The notes under the pieces are model-generated. The model saw nothing but the letters and a program-made list of their open reading frames with translations, was not told the DNA's origin and did not search any database. From positions 124,001 to 188,000 of the forward strand of contig NZ_CP156892.1 of NCBI RefSeq assembly GCF_019249795.2: a DNA stretch of 64,000 nucleotides. The letters are read 5' to 3'. Numbering within the stretch: position 1 is the first letter of the stretch; every line of letters starts with the position of its first letter. The translations under genes and the position numbers were made by a program. Below are positions 35,496 to 43,642 of this stretch, one piece after another. This DNA comes from Segatella copri (GTDB taxonomy: Bacteria; Bacteroidota; Bacteroidia; Bacteroidales; Bacteroidaceae).

Positions 35496-36899
35496 ATGAA
35501 GCGAAAAATAATACTATACTCAACTACAGCTCTGCTACTTCTCATGGCAGCACAAAGCGCTACGGCTCAGACGAAAGGCAAAAAGCCGAAAAGTTTCAGC
35601 CCTAAGATGCTCGTATATGAGAATCTGAAGAACGATAATGTACTGAGACACTTTAAACAGCGCTTCGCACAACTCGACACTCTCATCAAAAACCCTATTT
35701 GGGTGAAAGCACCAGTCATAGAACTGGGACTCAATAATCAGCATCACGCTGATATCAACAAGACCGACTCTCTGTTCTGGTCGAAAACTGCACATGAGCA
35801 CCTAGCGCTCAACAGACACAACGGTCTGGAAGTGACCGGACAGGTTTATGCCCGACCTGACTCGTACTTCGATTCTGATGAAGACGATGCAAAAGAGGTA
35901 TCAAAATATAAGATGAAGGTTCAAGCCGAACTGGGTTGGAACATCATCAACTCGAAGTTCTACCAAGGCAAGGAGAAAAGAACAAAGATTGCTCTTGCCA
36001 ATGAACTCGACCGCTTGCAAATAAAAAAGCGCCAAACTGCAGACATCTATGAAAAGGCAGCCGATGAGCTGACCGAACAATATAATTTCTATATCGGTAC
36101 TGTCATAGCACACAGACTGGACAACCTCGACATCATGAACGAAGCGTACCAGTTTATGCTGGAAAAAGACCGAATCAGCAACGACAAGATGCTGAAAGTG
36201 ATGAACGATAAGCTGGAGGCTGAATATGACATCTCCGTGCTCTGCACAGACAGAGATATCAGCAACAAGCCTATCTACCGCATCAAACCAACCAAGATTG
36301 TGGTAGACACAACAGCCCTCTGGAACCATCTGAACCAGGAAAGTCTGGATGCACGCATCATGATGGTGAAAGAACAGATTGCTGACAACGACAGCAAGCT
36401 GACCAACTATTTAAGCACTACCCGACTCACACCATTCGCAAGATGGTCGAGCTACTGGCAGAGCAACAACAAGATTTCGAACAATGCCGACGTGGGCGTG
36501 AGATTCACCATTCCTATCTGGAACGAAACGCCACGCAAACGACAGGCACTGGAGACCCAGAAGGAAATCATACGCAGCAGCCGCGGTACCGATGTGAAGG
36601 AAATAAAACAGTCGGTAGGCATCCTGCTCAAGAAGATAGACAACCTGAACAAGGCTATAGCCACCGAGGCTTTCCATATAGACCAGACCGGCAAATATAT
36701 CGAAATGCGGCGGTTTGCCTACCAGAACCAGAAGCAGGGATACAACTATCTGATGCGTATGGACGAATATACGGGACTCCTGGAAAGTATGGAGCGCATG
36801 TACAAACTGATGCAGAACCGGGCCCTCGCTATCATCAATATCGAGAAAGCCGTGAGCATCTATGACAACAACAACATCTTCAAAGAAATAGAACTTTGA
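35496..36899 (+). CDS. TolC-like outer-membrane efflux protein
   Basis: 467 residues with a signal peptide (LLLLMAAQSATAQ). Long amphipathic helices (about 150-240 and 350-450) flank beta segments. VQAELGWNIIN and DVGVRFTIPIWNETPRKRQALETQ match the repeated beta-strand/hairpin of the outer-membrane factor family. Trimers of such proteins form an outer-membrane barrel with a periplasmic tunnel. The adaptor gene begins 18 nt downstream, so it is probably the outer exit of the polymer. The identification rests on fold-level pattern rather than close identity. Confidence 0.7.
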   Translation: MKRKIILYSTTALLLLMAAQSATAQTKGKKPKSFSPKMLVYENLKNDNVLRHFKQRFAQLDTLIKNPIWVKAPVIELGLNNQHHADINKTDSLFWSKTAHEHLALNRHNGLEVTGQVYARPDSYFDSDEDDAKEVSKYKMKVQAELGWNIINSKFYQGKEKRTKIALANELDRLQIKKRQTADIYEKAADELTEQYNFYIGTVIAHRLDNLDIMNEAYQFMLEKDRISNDKMLKVMNDKLEAEYDISVLCTDRDISNKPIYRIKPTKIVVDTTALWNHLNQESLDARIMMVKEQIADNDSKLTNYLSTTRLTPFARWSSYWQSNNKISNNADVGVRFTIPIWNETPRKRQALETQKEIIRSSRGTDVKEIKQSVGILLKKIDNLNKAIATEAFHIDQTGKYIEMRRFAYQNQKQGYNYLMRMDEYTGLLESMERMYKLMQNRALAIINIEKAVSIYDNNNIFKEIEL

Positions 36900-36917
36900 A
36901 TGTAAGGAAACTAGAAT

Positions 36918-38099
36918 ATGAATGAATTCCAATATAATGGCACGCCACAAGAACAGGCGATGGCAGACTTGCTGAAGACGCAGAGTCACCGCCTTGCCAG
37001 ACAGCAGATCGTCTTTGCCCTGATCTTCCTGCTGGTTATCGTGCTTGCCGCCTACTATATTGTCACTCGTATGATATGGGCAACCTTCGACGGTTATATA
37101 ACCCTTGATGAAAACCATATCAGTGCCGTTGACGACATCTATATCCTTAAGGTGAACAAAGAAATGGGTGAAGTGGTACATAAGGGAGATACGCTCTACT
37201 CTTATGTACTGCTAGGTAATATTGTGAACCAATACGACCCGAACATCCTGCCTTCAGCCGTAAAGGAGACTCACGACATGGAGGTACAGGCTAAACTCGC
37301 CCAGCAGGAGATTCCGGTGCTGCGTACCCGACTTGCCGAACTGAAAAAACAGAAAGCATCTGAAAGTTCGGACATCTACTACGGCCTTACCGACAACACC
37401 AAGCGAAATGCACTGGATGCCGAGATTGCCGAGGTAGAAGAGGAATTGAGAAAGCAGGCTAAGAAGGTGGAAATCTACGCACAGGCAAAGAACACCACCT
37501 ATAACTTCATGAGCCGCAGAGGAGCCGGCAGAGCAAATGCTGCCATGCCTTACTCCAACACAAGCATCTACAACCCGGGACTGATACACTACTGCTGTGC
37601 ACCAGCCGATGCTTACATCTCAAAAATCAATGCGAGCGACAAAACCCTGGTGTTCAAAAGCGAGGAGGTGATGGTTATCCAGCATACCGACTATGCAGAC
37701 TGCCATCTGGGAGTAATCGCATACGTACCAAACGACATGGTGAAGTATATGGAAAGCCCTGACGATGCAGACATCATCATCAACAAAGACCTGGAACTGA
37801 AGGCTAAGTTGCAGATGGTAGGTCTGAGAGTAGAGGAAATACCAAAGCATCTGCAAAGTAACTTCTCGCATGATGCCAACGCAGTGGTTGCCGTATTCAC
37901 CCTGAACCCTAACCAGAGAGTTCCGGCATGGGTAATGAGCAACAGACTGCCGGTAAGAATAAGAGTGAACAAGATTGGTGCCATGCTCGATCCGAAGCCA
38001 CTACCGATGTACACCGTCCCAGTGGGCAAGAACGAAAACGTGAAGCGAAGCAACAGGTTTTCGAGCAACACCAATAATCATCAAGAACAAAAGAAATAA
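36918..38099 (+). CDS. HlyD-like periplasmic adaptor (membrane fusion protein)
   Basis: 393 residues. One N-terminal membrane helix (about 30-52, ALIFLLVIVLAAYYIV) is followed by a half-lipoyl-like segment (VNKEMGEVVHKGDTLYSY), a coiled coil (about 120-190, KLAQQEIPVLRTRLAELKK) and a C-terminal beta-barrel-like region. This is the HlyD/Alg44-C architecture. There is no PilZ domain, unlike Alg44. Eighteen nt after the TolC-like gene and 3 nt before the zinc-ribbon gene, it should connect the inner-membrane synthase to the outer-membrane tunnel. Confidence 0.8.
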   Translation: MNEFQYNGTPQEQAMADLLKTQSHRLARQQIVFALIFLLVIVLAAYYIVTRMIWATFDGYITLDENHISAVDDIYILKVNKEMGEVVHKGDTLYSYVLLGNIVNQYDPNILPSAVKETHDMEVQAKLAQQEIPVLRTRLAELKKQKASESSDIYYGLTDNTKRNALDAEIAEVEEELRKQAKKVEIYAQAKNTTYNFMSRRGAGRANAAMPYSNTSIYNPGLIHYCCAPADAYISKINASDKTLVFKSEEVMVIQHTDYADCHLGVIAYVPNDMVKYMESPDDADIIINKDLELKAKLQMVGLRVEEIPKHLQSNFSHDANAVVAVFTLNPNQRVPAWVMSNRLPVRIRVNKIGAMLDPKPLPMYTVPVGKNENVKRSNRFSSNTNNHQEQKK

Positions 38100-38102
38100 A
38101 GA

Positions 38103-39722
38103 ATGATTGGACTTAGAAGAAACAAACGTGGAGATATGGTGCTCACCATCGATAGCTATATAGATATCGACTCGACACCGGACATCCAGCCCGACTACTT
38201 CGATTGTATTTACATCAATACGAAGAGTGAGCATGCGTTCCATGATATACTGTTTGGAGCCAGTCCAATCTTATCGTGGAAATGTAGCTACAAACCGATA
38301 TTCGTCAATACGGCGGTATCGGGAAAGGAACAGATCATCGACTATATCGTCGATGCCTATGTGAGCGACATGAACAATGAAAAGGTATACGAGATTATTG
38401 ACAGAATCAAGATGGCAAGACAGAAGTTTGGTGTAAAAAGCGAAACAAGCCATCCTACACAGCCTAACCAGCTCTTTGCCAATATTCTGAGATACCTGCT
38501 CTCAAGAGACCAACGAATCATGGGACACCGACTGCTGGAGAAATCATCTTTGGGATATATCAACCCAATCTTCGAGCACTATCACAGTATGGGTCTCTTC
38601 CATCTCAACGAGATGTTCATGTTCATCGAAACTATGGTGGAGTTCGGATCACTGCGCATTCACCGCTTCCTGCTCAAGGAGCACCTCTGCCCTAAGTGCA
38701 ACCACTCTCACCTGCTCTATACGGAGTGCTGTCCGAAGTGCGGAAGTTCGAACCTGAAGTTTCAGAACATCATCCACCACTTCAGCTGCGCCAACGTATC
38801 GCCGGAAAGCAGCTACAATGTGGGCGGTATGCTCATCTGTCCGAAGTGTCACAAGAAACTGCGCCACATCGGTGTTGACTATGACAGACCAGCCGTGGTA
38901 TATACCTGCAACGACTGCGAGAACTCGTTTACCTCGCCTATCACCAAGGCAACCTGCTGCTACTGCCAGAGCACCTTTCCGGTAAATACCCTGGTGCCAC
39001 GAGACATTGAGGACTACGAGATAACGGAAGAAGGTATCAGAACGCTGACCAGCGGCAACATCATGTTCAACAACATGGTGAACATCTATGATAACTTCAT
39101 GGAATATTATCTGCTGATGAACCGACTGCGACGCCAACTGATGGAAACCTACCGCAAGGATGAACTCTCGGTCATGGTAGGCAAGATATGGATTATAGAT
39201 GAAAACAAGGATACCGTAAAGATAAAGGAAAGCATACAGGGCAAGCTCTGTAGAATCTTCTCCAATCACAAGGTGTCTTACTACAACAATATCTTCTACG
39301 TATCCTCTACCCTCTATGAGCAGGAAGAAACGGTGGAAGAAGCCCAGCAGAAACTGAGCAAGGAGATGTCGGTAGCCATCAGAAAGGTGGCCAACTCGAT
39401 AGAACCGGACGAGATTATCTGCAGCATGCTGGAAACCAAGACGAAGACCATCGCCAACAACTATGACGAGTTCTTCAACAAACTGCAATATGTGGATATG
39501 ACTCCAGACGACTACTGCCGCTACTCAGAGGAACCTCTGATGAAGGAAGAAGAGAAATTGGTGCAGCCGCAGGAAGAGCTGCTTGATACGGAGCCGAAGA
39601 AAGATGAAAACGACAAGATACAGAAACGCATCGTGCTCTACAAGAAACTCGTTGACATCCTTGTCACCATCGCAGGTATACTCATAATCATGGCCCTCTT
39701 GGCGCTCACCGTGCTGAGATAA
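38103..39722 (+). CDS. zinc-ribbon membrane protein, TackOD1-like
   Basis: 539 residues, no signal peptide, one C-terminal membrane helix (about 515-537), so most of the chain is probably cytosolic. Residues about 200-310 hold several CxxC pairs (CPKCNHSH, CCPKCGSSN, CPKCHKKLRHIGVDYDRP, CNDCENSF, CCYCQSTF), a tandem zinc-ribbon array. HHFSCANVSPES and LRHIGVDYDRP strongly recall the TackOD1 (thaumarchaeal output domain 1) family found in some archaeal and bacterial signalling proteins. Residues about 320-500 are a charged helical region. Its place between adaptor and synthase suggests control of the synthase. The family call is from memory. Confidence 0.6.
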   Translation: MIGLRRNKRGDMVLTIDSYIDIDSTPDIQPDYFDCIYINTKSEHAFHDILFGASPILSWKCSYKPIFVNTAVSGKEQIIDYIVDAYVSDMNNEKVYEIIDRIKMARQKFGVKSETSHPTQPNQLFANILRYLLSRDQRIMGHRLLEKSSLGYINPIFEHYHSMGLFHLNEMFMFIETMVEFGSLRIHRFLLKEHLCPKCNHSHLLYTECCPKCGSSNLKFQNIIHHFSCANVSPESSYNVGGMLICPKCHKKLRHIGVDYDRPAVVYTCNDCENSFTSPITKATCCYCQSTFPVNTLVPRDIEDYEITEEGIRTLTSGNIMFNNMVNIYDNFMEYYLLMNRLRRQLMETYRKDELSVMVGKIWIIDENKDTVKIKESIQGKLCRIFSNHKVSYYNNIFYVSSTLYEQEETVEEAQQKLSKEMSVAIRKVANSIEPDEIICSMLETKTKTIANNYDEFFNKLQYVDMTPDDYCRYSEEPLMKEEEKLVQPQEELLDTEPKKDENDKIQKRIVLYKKLVDILVTIAGILIIMALLALTVLR

Positions 39723-39748
39723 GCCATCAAGAAGAAAGGGAAAAGCGT

Positions 39749-41065
39749 ATGTTTAGCATAGCAGAACATCTGAACGATTTCTTCGACTGGATCAGCACGC
39801 TATCGTTTAGCAGTATCGTGAATACCTACTGGTTCCTCTTCTTCTTCGAGATGCCAAGATATTATATCCTGGAATATCTCGTAATCGGAAACCGACTGAT
39901 GAAGAGAAACCAGATAGATAAAGAGAAAGAATATGCCAAGTACTTCCTGTACCGCGAGAATCCGCTTATCAGCATCCTCGTACCGGGAAAGAACGAAGGC
40001 AAACATATATTCAAAATGGTGAACTCGCTGGCTGAGCAAACCTACCGCAACTACGAAATCATCGTGGTAGACGATGGTAGCGACGACGACACCAAACTGA
40101 TTTGTAACGACCTCTACCGAGCCGGGTATATCACCCACTACCTGAGGTTGGATACAAGAGGCGGTAAAGCTGCCGCCAGCAACTATGGAGCCCAGATGGC
40201 AAAAGGCAAATACATCGTATGCCTGGATGCCGACTCTTCGCTCGACCGTGATGCACTGGAGAAAATCCTACTCCCCTTCTACATCGACGGAATGGTAAAG
40301 GGCGTAGGAGGATGCGTGAAGGTACGCAACTACAAGGAGACCATCTGCTCATCGCTGCAGGCTTTCGAATACCTGAAGCGAATACAGGTGGGACGTATCG
40401 TAACCAGCGAACTGGGTATCTACCACATCATTTCGGGAGCATTCGGAGCCTTCGAAAGAAAGACGCTGAAGGAAGTGGGCTATTGGGACATAGGACCGGG
40501 ACTGGACGGTGACCTGACACAGAAGATCCGCAAAGCCGGATATAAAGTGAAATTTGCCGAAGATGCCATCTGTATGACCAATGTTCCTACCAAATGGTAC
40601 AAGCTGTATCATCAGCGCATCAGATGGTCGCGCTCGCTCGTGAGATTCCGTCTCCGCAAGCATGCCGACATTCTGCTGCCTACCAAGAACTGGAGTATCC
40701 TTAACTGGTTATCCAACATGGAGAGTGTGGTTTTCGACTGCTTCCTCAATTTCCTGTGGTTGTGGTATATCATCAAGCTCGCCATCACGTTTAACACGCA
40801 CATCATCGAGGTGCTGGCGCTGGGCTACTTTATCAGAGTATGCTTCTCGCAGCTTGCCTTCCTCCTGGTGCTGATGGTTTCAGAAAGAAAGAAAGACGTG
40901 TGGTTCCTCTACAGATACCTGCCACTGATGTCGCCTTATACAGGTTATTTCCTGCGTATCGCCCGTCTGTCGGCTCATCTGCAAGAAATCTTCTTCCGCC
41001 GTTCTTACAAGGACGCATGGAACCCTGAGAAGACTTCGCGCTATGCTCAGCTTGAAGGAATCTAA
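39749..41065 (+). CDS. processive family-2 glycosyltransferase (polysaccharide synthase)
   Basis: 438 residues. An N-terminal membrane segment (about 20-45), a cytosolic GT-A domain and three or more C-terminal helices (about 325-410) give the layout of cellulose, hyaluronan and alginate synthases. Motifs: SILVPGKNEGKH, DDGSDDD (UDP/metal), CLDADSS (DxD), GPGLDGDLT in place of the usual xED acceptor motif, and QRIRW (the Q/RxxRW of processive enzymes). It would polymerise a nucleotide sugar and export the chain through the membrane. There is no PilZ domain. The dehydrogenase next door hints at a uronate substrate. Confidence 0.88.
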   Translation: MFSIAEHLNDFFDWISTLSFSSIVNTYWFLFFFEMPRYYILEYLVIGNRLMKRNQIDKEKEYAKYFLYRENPLISILVPGKNEGKHIFKMVNSLAEQTYRNYEIIVVDDGSDDDTKLICNDLYRAGYITHYLRLDTRGGKAAASNYGAQMAKGKYIVCLDADSSLDRDALEKILLPFYIDGMVKGVGGCVKVRNYKETICSSLQAFEYLKRIQVGRIVTSELGIYHIISGAFGAFERKTLKEVGYWDIGPGLDGDLTQKIRKAGYKVKFAEDAICMTNVPTKWYKLYHQRIRWSRSLVRFRLRKHADILLPTKNWSILNWLSNMESVVFDCFLNFLWLWYIIKLAITFNTHIIEVLALGYFIRVCFSQLAFLLVLMVSERKKDVWFLYRYLPLMSPYTGYFLRIARLSAHLQEIFFRRSYKDAWNPEKTSRYAQLEGI

Positions 41066-41152
41066 AAGACCCGAGTTACTTGCTGTAACGTACATACAGC
41101 AGGGAGCTCCCAATAAAAGAAATAACATTATAAAACATAAACAATATAGTAT

Positions 41153-42409
41153 ATGATAAACAAGTCTTTTGAGTTTAAGATTGGAGTAATAGGATTAGGG
41201 TATGTTGGTACTCCACTGGCATGCTTATTCTCAAAGAAATACGATACATGGGGTTATGACATCAAAGTTGAGAAGGTAGCCAAGTTAGCCAAAAGCACGA
41301 TGGAAGACAACAGACCTGTATCCAAAGCGTTGGAACAGGGACTGAAACTGACCAGCAATATTGATGACCTGAAGAAGTGTAATGTGTATATCATCGCTGT
41401 ACCGACACCGGTGAACAAATCGAACAAGCCAGACATCAGTTGCGTGCGCAATGCTACAGCTGAGGTTGGCAAGATCCTGAAAGAAGGTGATATCGTAGTC
41501 TACGAGAGTACCGTTTACCCAGGTCTGACAGAAGAGGTCTGCGCTCCATTACTGGCATCTACATCAGGATTGAAGTTGAACCAGAGTTTCTTTGTAGGCT
41601 TCTCGCCAGAGCGCATCAACCCGGGCGATACTGTTCATACCATTGAGAACATCGTGAAGGTTACCAGCGGTTCTACACCCGAAGCAGCTGCTATCATCGA
41701 CAGTCTCTATGCTTCTGTACTTACCCATGGCACCTACAGGGCGAAGAGTATCAAAATAGCAGAGGCATGTAAACTGATGGAGAACTGCCAGAGAGACATA
41801 CAGATAGCCTTCTTCAACGAGATGGAAAAGATTTTTGACAAGATGAACATCAACATCGAAGACGTAACGGCGGCAGCTAGCACAAAATGGAACTTCGTGC
41901 CAGCTACTCCAGGACTCGTTGGCGGCCACTGCATCGCGGTAGACCCATACTACCTGATTAACAAGGCACAGGAGGTTGACGTGGTACCATCGCTGCTCTC
42001 TACAGCCCGCGAGGTTAACGAGCAGATGGCGGTATGGATGGCAGGAAAGATTAAGAATGCATCTGAAAGCAGAAAGTTCAAGGCTCCGGAGACTAACGTG
42101 CTGATTCTCGGCTTCTCGTTCAAGCCAGACAGCGATGATATCAGGAACACAAAAGTAGCCGATCTCTATATCAACCTGGTAGGAGCAGGTTACAAAACCA
42201 CACTCTACGATCCATTGGTAGATGTAAAGGAAGTAAAAGAAGAATATAACATCAAGGTGACAGATGATCCTAAAGTTCTGGAAAAAGAGTATCAGATTGT
42301 GGTAATCGGTACTCATCACAAGATGTTCGACAGTATCGACATGAACAATCTAATCACTGATAAAGGATTCATATGCGACATCTACGGCATTCACAAGCCA
42401 AGAAGCTAG
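41153..42409 (+). CDS. UDP-sugar 6-dehydrogenase, UDP-HexNAc type (TviB/WbpO-like)
   Basis: 418 residues. Rossmann motif GVIGLGYVGTPLA (residues 11-23), SPERINPGD and catalytic-cysteine motif GGHCIAVDPYYL (about 257), then GFSFKPDSDDIRNTK. UDP-glucose dehydrogenases normally have GGSCFPKD around the cysteine, whereas GGHCIxVDPYYL with SPERxNPG is typical of the UDP-GlcNAc/GalNAc/ManNAc dehydrogenases of Vi antigen and O-antigen pathways. It should yield a UDP-aminouronate for the adjacent synthase. An 87-nt gap with small palindromes separates it from the synthase gene. Confidence 0.9.
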   Translation: MINKSFEFKIGVIGLGYVGTPLACLFSKKYDTWGYDIKVEKVAKLAKSTMEDNRPVSKALEQGLKLTSNIDDLKKCNVYIIAVPTPVNKSNKPDISCVRNATAEVGKILKEGDIVVYESTVYPGLTEEVCAPLLASTSGLKLNQSFFVGFSPERINPGDTVHTIENIVKVTSGSTPEAAAIIDSLYASVLTHGTYRAKSIKIAEACKLMENCQRDIQIAFFNEMEKIFDKMNINIEDVTAAASTKWNFVPATPGLVGGHCIAVDPYYLINKAQEVDVVPSLLSTAREVNEQMAVWMAGKIKNASESRKFKAPETNVLILGFSFKPDSDDIRNTKVADLYINLVGAGYKTTLYDPLVDVKEVKEEYNIKVTDDPKVLEKEYQIVVIGTHHKMFDSIDMNNLITDKGFICDIYGIHKPRS

Positions 42410-42454
42410 ATTTTCAAGATCGGAAAGAACCTACATAAAACAGACCTGTGAAAA

Positions 42455-42838
42455 ATGGAAAAGAATAAAGTACTAATCGTCGATGATATTCCAGAAAATA
42501 TTGAAACTATCTCTGAAATGATAAAAGACTTTGACATCGACGTGAAAACTGCAAATGGCGGAAAAGAAGCCATTGAACTGATTGACTCATTCAAGCCGGA
42601 CGTGATACTGCTCGACTTGATGATGCCAAATGTAAATGGGTGGGACGTAATAGACCATGTACGCTCTAAATACTCGAAAAGTGAAATGGTCATCATCGTG
42701 GTTTCCCTGTTAAGCAACAAGGATAATGTGGATGAATGCTACGAGCTTGGAGTAAACGACTACATCACAAAGCCTATCATCAAAGCCCGTCTCACCAGTT
42801 CGCTAGACGCTCATCTAAGCAGTCTTGCAAGAGGCTAA
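42455..42838 (+). CDS. stand-alone response regulator receiver
   Basis: 127 residues, a complete REC domain with nothing after it. Acidic pair at residues 10-11 (VDD), phospho-acceptor Asp in LLDLMMP (about 51), Ser in VVSLLS and Lys in TKPI (about 105). With no output domain it must act by protein contact; the zinc-ribbon protein or synthase are natural candidates. No histidine kinase lies in the window. Last gene of the cluster; its stop codon overlaps that of pflA. Confidence 0.9.
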   Translation: MEKNKVLIVDDIPENIETISEMIKDFDIDVKTANGGKEAIELIDSFKPDVILLDLMMPNVNGWDVIDHVRSKYSKSEMVIIVVSLLSNKDNVDECYELGVNDYITKPIIKARLTSSLDAHLSSLARG

Positions 42839-42854
42839 AGTGCCTCTTGCAAGA
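42823..42854. terminator. bidirectional terminator inside overlapping 3' ends
   Basis: tcttgcaagaggc / gcctcttgcaaga, a 13-bp perfect stem with a 6-nt loop. The loop begins with the response-regulator stop codon; the left arm is that gene's last codons and the right arm is pflA's last codons. Confidence 0.75.
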
Positions 42855-43566
42855 TTGCTTCTGCATGAGCAATGCGATCACTAGTAGGAGGATCTATGCC
42901 TTCCAGCGGGTAGGCAATACCTAGTTTCTCATACTTGTAGATACCCATCGTATGATAAGGTAAGACATCTATACGCTCAATATTAGAGAGTGTTGAGAGG
43001 AAATCACGCAGCTGATAGAGGTATTCATCCTTGTCGGTAATACCTGGAATCAGGACATGACGAATCCATACCGGTTTGTGTATCTCGCTTAAATATCGTG
43101 CACAATCCAGTATGTTTACATTAGAATGGCGGGTGAGTTTACGATGCTCTTCATCGTTGATATGCTTGATATCAAGAAGAACAGTATCAGTGACGGTCAT
43201 CAGACGCTCGAATTTATCGAAGAAAGCACCCTCTTTCCTAAATGGTTGCGCTGATGTATCAAGACAGGTATTGATGCCACGCTGATGGGCTTTCTCGAAA
43301 AGTTCGATGAGAAAGTCTATCTGCATCAGGGCTTCTCCACCACTTACGGTAATACCGCCCTTGTCACCCCAATAACTCTTGAATCGCTCTGCCTTATCCA
43401 GCAGGGCATCGGCACTCCACTCTTCTCCTACCCCCGTCTTCCAGGAATCCGGGTTGTGGCAGAACTGGCAGCGCATGGGGCAACCCTGCAGGAAAATCAA
43501 AAACCTGATGCCTGGTCCATCTACAGAACCAAAGCTCTCTATGCTGTGTACAAATCCTTTATGCAT
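42835..43566 (-). CDS. pflA: pyruvate formate-lyase activating enzyme
   Basis: 243 residues from ATG 43566 (MHKGFVHSIESFGSVDGPG, the family N-terminus); the extension to 43623 is over the pflB terminator. Radical-SAM motif CPMRCQFC (CxxxCxxC) binds the 4Fe-4S cluster and SAM; GGEALMQ is the GGE motif. It generates the glycyl radical on PflB, whose gene lies 76 nt upstream. It overlaps the response-regulator gene tail to tail by three bases. Confidence 0.96.
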   Translation of the reverse strand: MHKGFVHSIESFGSVDGPGIRFLIFLQGCPMRCQFCHNPDSWKTGVGEEWSADALLDKAERFKSYWGDKGGITVSGGEALMQIDFLIELFEKAHQRGINTCLDTSAQPFRKEGAFFDKFERLMTVTDTVLLDIKHINDEEHRKLTRHSNVNILDCARYLSEIHKPVWIRHVLIPGITDKDEYLYQLRDFLSTLSNIERIDVLPYHTMGIYKYEKLGIAYPLEGIDPPTSDRIAHAEAILQEAL

Positions 43567-43583
43567 AACAATTAAGCTAAAAA

Positions 43584-43622
43584 TGCCCGCTAAATATCCT
43601 CGGAAAGAAAATCTAGCGGGCA
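43584..43622 (-). terminator. hairpin between pflB and pflA
   Basis: On the minus strand tgcccgcta / tagcgggca, a 9-bp stem with a 21-nt loop and ATTTTT after it. It probably gives partial termination, lowering pflA relative to pflB. Confidence 0.65.
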
Positions 43623-43642
43623 ATATTTATTCTTCTAATTGA

